The notes under the pieces: model-generated | The model's input: only the letters and a program-made list of their open reading frames with translations | Told to the model about the DNA's origin: nothing | The model's database searches: none | Position numbers and translations under genes: made by a program | Part shown: positions 11,694 through 21,970 of the stretch, in pieces | How the letters are laid out: every line of letters begins with the position of its first letter | Numbering within the stretch: position 1 is the stretch's first letter | DNA from: Immersiella caudata | Lineage: Eukaryota; Ascomycota; Sordariomycetes; Sordariales; Lasiosphaeriaceae | DNA: 64,000 bases | Reading direction: 5' to 3' | Assembly (NCBI GenBank): GCA_030512335.1 | Contig: JAULSU010000007.1 | Span: 3,782,001-3,846,000 of the forward strand

Positions 11694-13344
11694 TCAATCA
11701 TGCAGCAAAACAGAACAGATCCATGAACCACCATTGCTGACAGCACAGATGCGGCCTGGACTGCTCCTCCAGGTCCCAAGGCCGAGGAGGTTGCCATGAG
11801 CCACGTGGTAGGTTCCAACGAGGGGGTAACGAGCACGCTTCCCTGATGCCTCAAGGACGACATCGTATAAACATTGCTTTACCTGTCGCTGTACAACACA
11901 GGTCGGACGACCGGGAACAAGTTTGGCGTGCTCAAGCTGTTCCAAATGTGCTATCCACTCGGAGGCACCCACTTCATCCCCAAAGATAATCCCCGCCCCC
12001 TTTCCACCCCGGATCGGCTTTAAGAGATAGTCAGCCCGGAGCGAGGGGAATTCCATCGAGAGCTGAAGCAACTCCAGGACCTCGCTCGAGCCCGGGAGAA
12101 ACGTCTCCGCTATGCCGTGGCGGAGCATGTCGGCCTGCGTCTCGCTCAGAACTGACCGGCTGACCAAAGAGTCGAGCTCCTCTCTTATGATCCCTAGCAT
12201 TCTTTTGTCGTGGACTAGAAGGATGGTTCTGAGGTCGTTGAAACATCGGAGGCTGATCGCACGCAGGGCGTCTTTTGGCAGAGCAAGAAGCTCCCACTGG
12301 TGCAGCTCTAGGCCGAGTTGGTGAATTTCCTCCACCATCTCTCCGCTCACCGATGTCAAGCCAGTTGGTGCAGAAGAATCAGGTGCGCATTTTTGCATTG
12401 GGGCCAGACAGCAAAGCTTGTAACCCATTGGGGCTTCGTCGTCAGCCACCAGGCGGAGGTCCTCAGGGGCAATGATCCGCGGCAACATGCCGAGCCGACG
12501 TTCAAGGAAGTCGACGAACATGTGGATGTCGATGCCCCGCTCAGCGCCCTTCAGGAGGTGCAAGGGACGATCGAGCCGAAATAGGGTGCACAAGCCTCCA
12601 ATGATCTGCCGGTTCTGTCAGTGAGCGCTCATTTGGCCGTTGTTTTATAGATTCGTCTTACCTTGGCTGGATCTGTCGCTCCATACAGCCCACGCTCCTC
12701 AATGCCAAGATTAAGGAGGCCCTGCTGCCCATACGCCTCATGCATGAATCCATTGAAGCAGAAACGGGCATTGATCTCGGTGAGGCAGAAGGTTTCCGCC
12801 GATGGGTACAGTTCTCCTTTTGGGCCCTGTTCCACCAGAAAATCCGGTCTCCAGGATCCCAAGACGTTGCGGAATACTGGTAGGTTATGGGGAACTTGGC
12901 CCTCCATCCACTGATTGCCATTCGTGTTAGTTTGAAGGGCAACTGCGGGGGGGGGGGGGGGGGGGGGGGGGGATGGTAAGATGAAAGTCAACTTACCCGA
13001 AGGAGATCCTCCTCCTCCTCCAGCAGCGGCATGCGCCGAGGGAACTGGGCGGCGTCATCTGTCCACCATCTCTGCACAATATCTGTAATGGCAAGAGTCA
13101 ATGCTTCATGCAGTTCCTCCAGCTGCTGCTGATGATGTTTGCCGATGAGGATGGGCCGGGCGCAGCCGTTCGCAGAGGAACCATTGTGCCATACTTCAGC
13201 AGGGCAGAGACTCAAGAGGCGGCCCTCGTACATATCCTGCTCCTGACGACAGGTGGCCGCCTCAGTGGATTCCGTCAATGCATAGGCGGCAGGGCCGAGG
13301 ACTGCGTGGATCTGCTGTAGCGGCTGTGTCGTTGTGGGCTTCAT
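11694..13344 (-). CDS. ATP-grasp-like ligase (putative)
   Basis: Three exons (13344-12997, 12910-12662, 12614-11694) join in frame to 505 aa. Intron 1 has GTAAGT, a CTAAC branch and CAG; intron 2 is 47 nt. Visible motifs: SAETFCLTEINARFCFNGF (about residues 145-163), with EINARF resembling the metal-binding EINxR of ATP-grasp enzymes; then FNDLRTILLVHDKRMLGI; and YLLKPIRGGKGAGIIFGDE, a lysine plus glycine-rich loop like the ATP-binding part of the fold. The C-terminus (GTYHVAHGNLLGLGTW) looks like the end of such a domain. The order, with EINARF ahead of the KP..GGKGAG loop, suggests a circularly permuted form as in glutathionylspermidine-synthase-type proteins. If so, it would join a carboxylate to an amine through an acyl phosphate. 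The assignment is my inference from motifs; a fungal family of unknown function is the alternative. Intron 1 contains a run of 26 C. Confidence 0.5.
12911..12996 (-). other. intron with 26-nt homopolymeric C tract
   Basis: On the coding strand this first intron of the ATP-grasp-like gene contains 26 consecutive C (12947-12972), lying between the donor and the CTAAC branch site. A CGCAG just after the tract could act as a competing acceptor but would put the next exon out of frame; the acceptor after CTAAC...ATCAG keeps the frame. Confidence 0.65.
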
Positions 13345-13503
13345 GGTGTCCGGAGTCAGCGGTAATGAGAGATGGGGGATGGAAGCGAGAGATGGAGATG
13401 GAAGTAAGAGAAAACAGGGGAGGGTGAGAAAGACAGTGAGTTTCCGTGTCCCACGATGATTCTCAGGCTCCCCGAGGTGGGCGATGTGGGTCGAGGGAAG
13501 TCC

Positions 13504-13580
13504 CCGAACAAGAGCCCCACCTGAACAAGAGTCCTCCCTGAACAAGAGCTCCCCAGAACAAGAACTCCCTCTGAGCAAGG
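13504..13580. repeat. short tandem repeat, unit core GAACAAGAG
   Basis: Five imperfect copies spaced about 15-18 bp: CCGAACAAGAGC, CTGAACAAGAGT, CTGAACAAGAGC, CAGAACAAGAAC, CTGAGCAAGG. Located 160-235 bp upstream of the ATP-grasp-like start, in its promoter or 5' UTR. Confidence 0.6.
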
Positions 13581-13877
13581 AGGTACTGATCGCACCGCAG
13601 GGTGGCGTGCCAACACCCATCACCGAATCGAGAGGCTTGTGGCGATCGTGGGACGCGATATCGCGAGCATGCAGGAGGCATTCGCAAAGGTTAGTGATTT
13701 TAGGCATGTGCATTCCGTACACGCAGCTACATAAGGTACATACATTACTGCAAGTACCTATGTATATCTACGTGATTTCAAAAACCCCTCAAGCTGTGTA
13801 CATTCTATGTGGTTTCAAAAACTCCCTCACACCATTGCAGGCGAAAATGCCTATCGGGGGAATGGTCTGCAGCGACG

Positions 13878-13988
13878 TTGGGTTTTCCAGCCGCTTCCGA
13901 TCAGGGATCGTCTCCACGGCTTGGCATTTGGTGATGACTGGACCAAACGCGCACCGACATTGGGGTTTCCAGCCGCTTCCGATCAGGG
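13878..13988. repeat. 29-bp direct repeat pair in divergent promoter
   Basis: Copies at 13878-13906 and 13960-13988 share TTGGG, one mismatch, then TTTCCAGCCGCTTCCGATCAGGG-type sequence (23 bp identical, core CAGCCGCTTCCGATCAGGG). The spacing start to start is 82 bp. Position between two putative cluster genes makes a regulator-binding role possible, but a simple duplication is not excluded. Confidence 0.6.
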
Positions 13989-14424
13989 CCTCGAGCTGAA
14001 TCGCGGGGCACGCGCCCGAACCCCCCTCCATAGAGCTGAGAAGCAATAATGGTACACAGTGTGGCCGACACAACGCCACCAGAACCACGCCATGACCGGA
14101 AGTACGTATGTATGGGTATATGCTAGATAGCATATGGCCAGCCTAGCGCTGCCGATAGCCTCGCATCTGAAAAGGGAAGGATTGTCGAACGACTGGCCTT
14201 CAGAGCTGCGATCTCAGCTGTGGGGATTTTTCCACTCCACTTCACCCAACACCCACTTCCAGCACATGTGTCATTGACTGGCTCATTCGCCATTCTTCAC
14301 TTTGTCAATTCTGTCTGGGTGCTCCTCTCCTCAGCCAAACCACCCCCCTCTTCGACTTTAGACTCGCCGCCCCCCCCCCCCAGTGAGCATTCTAGGACAA
14401 GCCCAGCCTGCAGCTGCCACCACA

Positions 14425-15954
14425 ATGCCTTCGTCACCCGCGCCATGTCATCACAAAGAGCCAGACGTATTGTCACCCTTGCTCGGCGGCGAAGCGTCCT
14501 CGCCCGGGCGACGCACCGACCGTGACACCACAGATAACTCGGTTGCGCACGGCGCATGTTCCACTTGGACGGAGCAAGCGGGGACGGACAAGCCGTTTCC
14601 AACACGCCAGATTCTTCTTCTGTGCTTTGTACGCATGATGGAGCCGATAGCCTGTTTTTCGATCTTCCCCTTCATCGCGCAGATGGTGCAGAGGAACAGG
14701 CAGCTGCCCGACTCCGACGTTGGCCTCTACAGCGGTCTCATCGAGTCGCTCTTTTCCGCCACACAGATGACCGTGCTCATCTTCTGGGGCCGTCTGGCCG
14801 ACCGAGTTGGCCGAAAGCCAATTCTTCTGTGTAGCCTCGTTGGGCTCACGATTGGGCCGGTCTTGTTTTGTCTGGCCACCACCATCCCCGAGATGATTTT
14901 CTTCCGCTGTCTCGCTGGTGTCTTCTCAGGGTCCGATCTCATCATTCGGACCATGATTGCCGAGAATAGCACGCCCAAGACCCAAGCCCGCGCCTTTGGC
15001 TGGTTTTCCATTGGTGGCAACCTCGGCATCTTCCTGGGGCCGGTTGTCGGCGGTGCGTTCGCCAGTCCTGCCACCCAGTACCCGGGTCTGTTCAGTGGCA
15101 TTGAATTCTTGGAGCGGCATCCATATGCACTGCCAGGCTTCGTCACGGGGCTTATCAGCTTCACAGGTGCCATCACCGTCGCCCTGTTTCTCAAAGAGAC
15201 CCTTCCGCGGGAGAGGGAACCTCAACACGGCAGATTTCGTTGGCAACACCAGCAACACCAGCAACAAAGTTCATCGCAACTAACCCTTTTGGAGATTGTC
15301 AAAGCCCCGAGTGTGATGCTCGTCTTGTCGCTCTACGGGCACGTCATGCTTCTCGCCTTCGCCTTCACCGCCATACTCCCCATCCTCCTCTACACCCCCG
15401 TGCAGCTCGGTGGTTTCGGCTTCGGACCTTCGCTCATTTCCCTCATCATGGCCACCGAGGCAGCTAGCCAAGCCCTGTGGCTCGTGCTCGCATTTCCCCC
15501 GCTCCACCGTCGCCTCGGCAACAGGGGCTTGTTGCAAGCATGCGGCCTGGCGTACCCGCTGGTCTTCGCCGGATATATCCTCCTCAACCAGCTGCTCCGC
15601 GATGGCAGTGACACGGCGAGAGCGTGGTTCTGGGTTGCCTGCGCTATCGAGTCGCTGGTCGGGCCGGGCGTCGCCATGTCCTTCACGGCGGTGCAACTGG
15701 CCCTCAACGACGTGGCCCCTAGTCCCCAGGTTCTCGGAACCCTGAACGCCGTTGCCCTGACCGTCTCCAGCGCCGTCCGTTCTATCGCGCCCGGTGCAAC
15801 GTCTGCGCTGTATGCTTTGGGTGTGAGGAGTCGCATCTTGGACGGGCAGTTGATCTGGGTCGGCCTCATACCCCTTGCCGCTGTTTTGGGTGTGACTGCT
15901 AAATGGCTTCCCAAAGATAAAACGAACAGCGGTCAGGGGGCCGGTCATGCCTGA
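14425..15954 (+). CDS. MFS exporter, DHA1-like / zinc-induced-facilitator-like
   Basis: A single exon of 509 aa. After a hydrophilic N-terminus of about 60 residues come roughly twelve hydrophobic segments. Motif A of the major facilitator superfamily is clear between TM2 and TM3 (FWGRLADRVGRKP, about residue 128). The pattern RQILLLCFVRMMEPIACFSI in TM1 and the long central loop are typical of fungal proton-coupled drug/organic-anion exporters of this group. The start chosen is the first ATG; the frame is open further up only with a GTG. It is divergent from the ATP-grasp-like gene and is the right-hand member of the putative cluster, where it could export the product or confer self-protection. 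Confidence 0.85.
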   Translation: MPSSPAPCHHKEPDVLSPLLGGEASSPGRRTDRDTTDNSVAHGACSTWTEQAGTDKPFPTRQILLLCFVRMMEPIACFSIFPFIAQMVQRNRQLPDSDVGLYSGLIESLFSATQMTVLIFWGRLADRVGRKPILLCSLVGLTIGPVLFCLATTIPEMIFFRCLAGVFSGSDLIIRTMIAENSTPKTQARAFGWFSIGGNLGIFLGPVVGGAFASPATQYPGLFSGIEFLERHPYALPGFVTGLISFTGAITVALFLKETLPREREPQHGRFRWQHQQHQQQSSSQLTLLEIVKAPSVMLVLSLYGHVMLLAFAFTAILPILLYTPVQLGGFGFGPSLISLIMATEAASQALWLVLAFPPLHRRLGNRGLLQACGLAYPLVFAGYILLNQLLRDGSDTARAWFWVACAIESLVGPGVAMSFTAVQLALNDVAPSPQVLGTLNAVALTVSSAVRSIAPGATSALYALGVRSRILDGQLIWVGLIPLAAVLGVTAKWLPKDKTNSGQGAGHA

Positions 15955-16848
15955 AAATAGAGGACGTGTTGCAGGCTATTTGTCAGGGTGTCAGGGTAGC
16001 CGTATTCGCAACCACCCCAATCTCTGTTTGACAGCTATCCTACACACATCGCTAACCCTTAATATAAAATAATATCAATGCAGCCAACTTTGACCTCGTA
16101 GCCACGTATTTCGTAGAAGTTACTCCCCTGCACCCCGCATGCACTGTAATGGGTTGGTGGTCAAGGGAGATGGCTCTGAAGTGCAGACGACTTGTCAGAA
16201 AGAAAGGGGTTTAGGGGCCCTGGCTTTCGGTCAGCGAAGCTGACTGAATGCCTAGCACTGCCTGAACGCCAGTTAGCCTCAGCCATGGTGCCAACGAAGC
16301 TGAATCCTACGGCTTTGTCTATAAAGAAGGAGGTTCTGGCTTTCAGCCAGAACCTCCTTCTTTGCAATACAATCAAGCCATTGCTACCCATCGTTTCCAC
16401 CCTTCCAAGGTGCAGTGTTTCTGACACGTGGCTCTCTTCGATGTTGAAAAGTGAACGAATTGGCAAGAAGTGATAGCGGAATGCTGTTTTCAGTGCGCTT
16501 CTGGTTTGCCCCCACACGAAGAATTGCATTTTTCTCAGTCCTTTCACATTTGTGGAAAGTTCGACTTCGAGCCTCAGCGTGCCTTCCCCTCGGCCTTCAA
16601 CGATGTGCTGGCCAGCTGGCATGCGAAATTCTCTTCATTTTGCACCTCCGTATCGTACAAGACAATGCCAACTCAAAACATCCAAATTTTATTTTTACAG
16701 CATTACTGACAAAGAAACCCTCCGTCAATCATGTATCATGGCCAAGAGACCGCTGCATCTCACACTCCCCCGGTATTCAACTACTTCGCTGCTCCATTAC
16801 CAATTACATCGCTTTCCTTCACAACTCCCACTGGCAAGTTATTCCAGT
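15955..16848. other. 3' intergenic region containing MITE copy 2
   Basis: Between the MFS stop and the CWH43 stop (convergent). Apart from the MITE at 16193-16426 I see no gene. Confidence 0.5.
16193..16426 (-). mobile_element. MITE copy 2 (234 bp) with perfect internal hairpin
   Basis: Same family as 4878-5103 but in opposite orientation; ends TGTCAGAAA/TTTCTGACA. At 16323-16363 it holds a perfect hairpin: two 19-nt arms (left arm begins AAAGAAGGAGGTTCTGGCT) around a TTC loop. Copy 1 keeps only one arm intact. Confidence 0.75.
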
Positions 16849-19800
16849 TTAGTTAAAGTACCGCGGTTCGTCAAACACGTGGTACCTATGATCCCTGACA
16901 CCAGCGCCCCTGAACATGGCCGGGAAGCGCCAACCCTCAGGAACTTCCCATTCCTGAACGCGCCTGTTTCTAAGCTCCTCGGGCGCTGACCAGGCCATCT
17001 GGGCTTCCCCGGCCGAGCGGGGAATGACGAACTTGGCGACCTGGAGCTCGGTGTCGGTGATGGTGCTACGGCTGACGCGAGCATAGCCAACGCGGCGAAG
17101 ACCCTTGAAGAGGATGTACTCGCACCAGCGGTCCCAGTCCGTGGGGTCGACATCGTGCATGCCGCTGGTCTCCGAGACGTATGTGTTGTAGTTGCCTTCG
17201 AGCGGCTTGGTGACGAGGTAGGAGAGGAGGAAGCTGGGGCGATCGGTGCTGCCCATGAGCTTTGCGAGATACTCGGACTGCAGACGGCGGTCCTCGGGGT
17301 CTTCTTCCTGGCCCGAGTGGAAGACGAAGACGTCCACGAGGGTGCCGTAGACGTCGAGGGTGGCTTGAATCGCAGGGGCCAGCTCGCCGACGGGGCTGGG
17401 GAGGAGGTGGTGGGTTGAGTTAAGGATGGGGAACTTGGAAAGGAGAGCGGCGCCCCAGGTGTGCTTGTTGGGTCCTGGGCCGTAGTCGACGTACATGCCG
17501 AGGTCCTCAGCGAGGAACTGGGTGGTGTCGCGGTTACCCATGATGACGCGCTGGAGATCAGACTCGAGCAGACCAATCACATCAACCTCCATCTCCTTGA
17601 TCAGGTCGCGCATGCGGTACTCCGACGACCACATGTCATTGTCCAGGGAGAAGTGGATGGTCCAGATACCAGCGGTAAACACCTTGTCGTCGGCGTGGTA
17701 CGGCTTGTAGTCATTGGTCGGGAAGCGGAGGAATGTGGCGCAGAGGAAGAAGATGTTGAGGAAGCCGAGGGACCCAATGTGATACTTTCTGTGGCCAGCA
17801 GCACCAGCACGACGTCTGTTGTTTGTCTTCCTGCGGCTAGCGTTGTGGGAGACGAGATTGAACACGCCAGCGCCGATGAGGGCCATCATGGTGATCATGA
17901 TCCAGTCGGTGTGCTCGCGGACAAGGGGTCCGCCAGGAACGAAAGCGTAGGCCACAACCCACACGTGGAAGAGCACGAGGAAGTTGTAGATGAGGAAGCC
18001 AAGGCCAAAGGTTGTGCCAGGGTTCCGCTTGGCAGCGTTGCCGATCAAAGGCACCGAGATGGCCATGAGGTACGCGGCAAGAGTCAGGGCACCGTAGTAG
18101 CCGAACCAGTGATGGTAGAGAGTAAGAACAGCGGCACCAATGCAGCCAACACCATATGCCGTCCAGGTTGTCACAACGCCAGGCTGAAAGACACCGGCAA
18201 GAAGGCCAGCAGTCATGGCAGCGATGGTGTACCAGCCATGGACGTTGGAGACGGGGCCGCGAATCGGGTAGCCATCCCAGACCCAGAGGATCATGGTGCT
18301 GGTATCAGAAAGCAATGAGTGAAGCCCAAAGAAGAGGCCACCAATGCCGAAGGCAGCGAGAAAGGGCGAACCGCTCTTCTCGCCGTTGTCGCCGCTTTGC
18401 AGAGGCGCCCTTCTAGTGAATCTCAGGGCGGCCAGGACAGCAAGGAAGAGACCAGTGCCGTTCCAGCCGCCGTTCTCGGCGTGCATGATCGGCCAAATGG
18501 GATTGTTGGTGTACCACGCAAACTTGGCGACCGAGGACATGATGAGACCGATGGTCCAGGCGAGAATGCGGGCTTCAAGCTTGGCAGGGTGGACAGAGTC
18601 AGAGTAGAGGGTAGCAGCCCAGGCAAGGCACCCCATCCACACACCGAAGCCGACGGTGAAGAGGCGAGCCTCAGGGCCCTTGACGAGGTAGGCTAGGAGG
18701 CCTGACAGGGAGAGCAGGTGGGTAATTCGCTGGTTCTTGATCACCAGCGTTCGCAAGGGGGTAATGCCGAGGAGCGCAGGGCTGACGGTGGCCATGACGA
18801 GCGCCTCATAGCCCGAGATGCCCATGTGCCACAAGGGGAAATCTGCCGTCTCATCAGCATGGACGTCATACTCGAGATGAAATGACTACTTACACCAGAT
18901 GACGACGCCGAGACTAGTCAGAATCGACCAGAACACAAACTGACTTCGGTTAGTTTTGGGCATTGGATGAAAATAGGGGTGAACGTACGCCATGGTAAAC
19001 GTCCGCAGCAATATCGAGCGCATCACCGAGATGGAAGCCGGCAGCAAACACGCCAGCCGTTGCTTTCTCCTTCCTAAACCCAATTATCAGCTTGCTTCCT
19101 AGAGAGATTCATCGAAGAGGGCTTACTCCTTTTCGAGCACGGCAGTAGGCACTGAGGACGTGTTGACACTATTGAACCGTTTAGAACGTGAACTCATAAT
19201 CTCATTGAACGCCATTACGCCTCAGTATTTACAAGCCCCAGGTCCTCAGTCGCACAAAGGAGCCCGGAACTATTTTGGAAGCCATTGCACGTACCCCTTG
19301 CTCAGGCCCTTGACATCCCGCACCACAACCTCGAACGTGCTAAAGTCTAGAGCAGTAACCGCATCGAAACCAACATCGAAGAGGATCAAGGACCACTCGA
19401 AGAACGCGTAGATGGTGTAAGCTGTGGGGATGTTAGAAACGCCACGTTCTCCAGGGCCCGCAATTCTTACCTCCTGCAACACGATGGACCTTGTGCTGGA
19501 TGAAGAAGTACACCAGGGGAACCAGGGTGCCGAAGAAAGCACCGGCCAGATATTTCCGGTATTTGATAGCCTTTGCGTTTGGTGGGCTAAGCGCGAGACA
19601 GCCCGTGGTCCACGGGATTGTGAACACAATGTACGAGATCATGAGAATGTCGTGCCAGTCATGGTCGTCGGTCGAGGTGATGTAGGTCCACCCTCCGCAC
19701 GTCAGCGTACGAACGACGCCACAAATCGCGATCGCCTTGGGGAGGACGCGGCCGGGCTTCGCGGTAAGGAGGTACCAAAGGCCGACGAGGGCGAATCTAG

Positions 19801-20177
19801 GGCCTGGTAAAGTCAGTATACCGAGGGTCGCAAATGACGCATGAGAGGTCGGTCGTACCAGATGTGATCGCAATGAAAAGCATAAACACCGACCGCTCGG
19901 GGTAGCGATCGCCGATGGTTGCCGACACCGAAGGGAACCATTCTTCGGGGTAGCCGTACCATTCGTTTTGGACAATTTTTGTGTAATGGAGCGAGACGCC
20001 GACAATGAGGGCGCTCAAGAAAGCCGCTGCCAACAGTTAGCACCCTGTGTATCCGCTCCCGTCGCGGCAAAATCTTGGTGTACCGTATGCGATGGCAGTG
20101 TGTGTCCAGCTCACCCACTGCCCACCGAAGGACAAGACGACGCCGGCGTCCTTGTCCTTGTATTTGGGGTTCGCCAT
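16849..20177 (-). CDS. CWH43: Cwh43-like GPI-anchor lipid remodelling protein
   Basis: Eight exons (20177-20084, 20026-19859, 19803-19471, 19421-19295, 19168-19127, 19073-18989, 18939-18894, 18842-16849) give 962 aa, the usual length for fungal Cwh43. The N-terminal third is a multi-spanning Frag1/DRAM/Sfk1-like domain (about residues 1-270), then a second multi-TM block. The C-terminus is an endonuclease/exonuclease/phosphatase-like domain (IGLLESDLQRVIMGNRD, WGAALLSKFPILNS, FHSGQEEDPEDRRLQ, WCEYILFKGLRRVGYARV). The family replaces diacylglycerol-type lipid with ceramide on GPI anchors in the ER/Golgi. Two small exons (42 and 46 nt) are needed to keep frame and conserved sequence. It is divergent from UTP6 with 387 bp between starts. 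Confidence 0.92.
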
Positions 20178-20564
20178 TGCAAAACGATGTGTCGCGACGC
20201 GCCCGCTGCCCGTTACGGTTATTCGCAAACACGCATAGCAGTTACAATCGCTACTGAGGGAGAGACAAGAAGAAAACCGACAAGTGCAGAGAGGTGTCCG
20301 GATTGGCGATGGAGATGACGGATCGCTCGGCGCCCCAATGAAGGGGAATTTGTTCCACACCGCGTCGAATCTGCTTCTCCAAGACTCCAATTCCGAGGCT
20401 CACGCCAAGCCGCCCCCCTGACCCCTACTCAAGAATTGTGGGGCCGGCGTGTCCAACCTCGATGTCTGTCGCAGCTGCCCCACTAAAAAGTTTCTGTCCC
20501 ACAGTCGAGCTGCTAATTCAGCGTTCAGCGCTCAACTCCAGCAGTTCGCTCTCTACACGACACG
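20178..20564. promoter_or_regulatory. divergent promoter CWH43/UTP6
   Basis: 387 bp separate the two start codons, so the promoters and 5' UTRs of both genes share this space. No distinct motif stands out. Confidence 0.5.
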
Positions 20565-21863
20565 ATGGCTGGCGTCTCAGACAAGGCTCGCTTCTACCTG
20601 GAGCGCGCAGCTCCCCAGCTGCGAGAGTTCGAGGAGAAGGAGATCTTCAAACCGGTACGTGCCACAGCTTCGCAACCCACGAGGAGCTCAAAGCTAACCA
20701 CTACCGCGCAACAGGATGAGATCAAGTCCCTCGTCACCAAGCGTTCCGACTTCGAGCACACAGTCCTCACTCCCCGCGCGAAACCAACCGACTTCTTTGC
20801 CTACATCGAATGGGAGCGCTCCCTCGACCGTCTCCGCGCAAAGCGATGCCGCCGTCTCAAAATCCGCACCTCGACCTCGCACGCCAGCGAAGCCCGCACC
20901 TTTGGAATCTTCGAGCGCGCCGTGCTCAAACACCCCGGCTGCATCCCATTATGGGTTGCCTACCTCGAGTTTGCAGCTCAGACCAAGGCCACGAAGAAGT
21001 GGCGACGGATCATGACCCGCGCCCTGCGCCTTCACCCCACTAATGCTGGGCTGTGGATTATGGCTGGTCAGAAGTCGGCGAAGAACGGCGACATGGAGCG
21101 TGCCAGAGCGCACTTCCTCCGCGGGTGCCGTTTCTGCACTGGGGAAGCGACGTTGTGGCTTGAATATGCGCGCTGCGAGATGGATTGGCTGCGCAAGATC
21201 GAGGCCAAGAAGGGCGGGGAGGGAGTACGGAGGGGCGTCAATGTCATGGAGGCGATTAAGACGACCGAGATGACTGGTGAAGAGGGAGACGCCATCAACT
21301 TTGACGAGAGCGACGACAGCGATGCAGGGGGTGAGGACGAGCTGATGCTGCCGGACCCGGATCTGGTTGCAGGCGGAAAGAAGAAAAAGGAGGTTTTTGA
21401 CGAGGAGACTACGAGGAAAATGGAGCGGAGTCCAGCGCTGACGGGCGCTATACCCATGGCTATTTTCGACATTGCGACGAAGCAGCTCTTCTTTAGTCCG
21501 GGGGCGGCAGCGTCATTTTTTGATTTGTTCGCATCCTTCGACAAAGTTTCCACGCATGGAAAAATCGCACAGCATGTACTGGATACGATGGAGGAGAGAT
21601 ACCCCAACAGCCCAGAGGCATGCAGCTGCCATATCCGACAACCGCTCATTGGGGTTGGGTTGCAGACGGCGGAGTTCCCCAAGGCGCTGCGCGAGTGTCT
21701 CGCAAGGCTGCGCACAGATTTCGAGAAGACGAACGACAAGAGGGCGCTGGCGCAGAAGATGGCGGCTTGGCTCGGGTCTATCTTGGAGGTGGAAGGCCTC
21801 GATACTGCCATCAAGACGGTGCTCGAGCACACCAAACAGTCGATGGAGGCGTTGTCGAGTTGA
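20565..21863 (+). CDS. UTP6: U3 snoRNP protein Utp6
   Basis: Two exons (20565-20654, 20715-21863) with a GTACGT...CAG intron give 412 aa, the normal length. The N-terminus DKARFYLERAAPQLREFEEK and the pattern of half-a-TPR (HAT) repeats (LWVAYLEFAAQTKATKKWRRI, RARAHFLRGCRFCTGEATLWLEYARCE) are those of Utp6, a component of the small-subunit processome in the nucleolus, needed for 18S rRNA processing. An acidic spacer (about 235-265) and a basic KKKK stretch follow. Nothing unusual. Confidence 0.92.
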   Translation: MAGVSDKARFYLERAAPQLREFEEKEIFKPVRATASQPTRSSKLTTTAQQDEIKSLVTKRSDFEHTVLTPRAKPTDFFAYIEWERSLDRLRAKRCRRLKIRTSTSHASEARTFGIFERAVLKHPGCIPLWVAYLEFAAQTKATKKWRRIMTRALRLHPTNAGLWIMAGQKSAKNGDMERARAHFLRGCRFCTGEATLWLEYARCEMDWLRKIEAKKGGEGVRRGVNVMEAIKTTEMTGEEGDAINFDESDDSDAGGEDELMLPDPDLVAGGKKKKEVFDEETTRKMERSPALTGAIPMAIFDIATKQLFFSPGAAASFFDLFASFDKVSTHGKIAQHVLDTMEERYPNSPEACSCHIRQPLIGVGLQTAEFPKALRECLARLRTDFEKTNDKRALAQKMAAWLGSILEVEGLDTAIKTVLEHTKQSMEALSS

Positions 21864-21970
21864 TACCCCTAGACAGAGAAGATACTGGCTTATTCGACGC
21901 ATTACTGGCACTTGCTTATAATCATTGCTTGTCTTACACCATGCTCCGTGACGGGCTAATATTACATTGC

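Larger units (their letters stand above)
13345..14424. promoter_or_regulatory. divergent promoter region of the ATP-grasp-like gene and MFS exporter
   Basis: The two genes are transcribed away from each other across 1.08 kb, a usual arrangement for co-regulation. Three repeat sets lie here: five degenerate copies of a GAACAAGAG unit at about 13504-13580, a pair GTG(A/G)TTTCAAAAAC near 13770 and 13809, and a 29-bp direct repeat at 13878-13906 and 13960-13988. No gene is seen. Confidence 0.5.

Noticed and set aside
2285..15954. Isocyanide synthase or NRPS-like cluster
   Set aside because: TauD-type enzymes often accompany such clusters, but no isocyanide synthase, PCP, condensation or reductase domain is present in the block.
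17461..18318. 285-codon open frame on the plus strand opposite CWH43
   Set aside because: It lies entirely antisense to the well-supported Cwh43 exon, has composition dictated by it and shows no domain.
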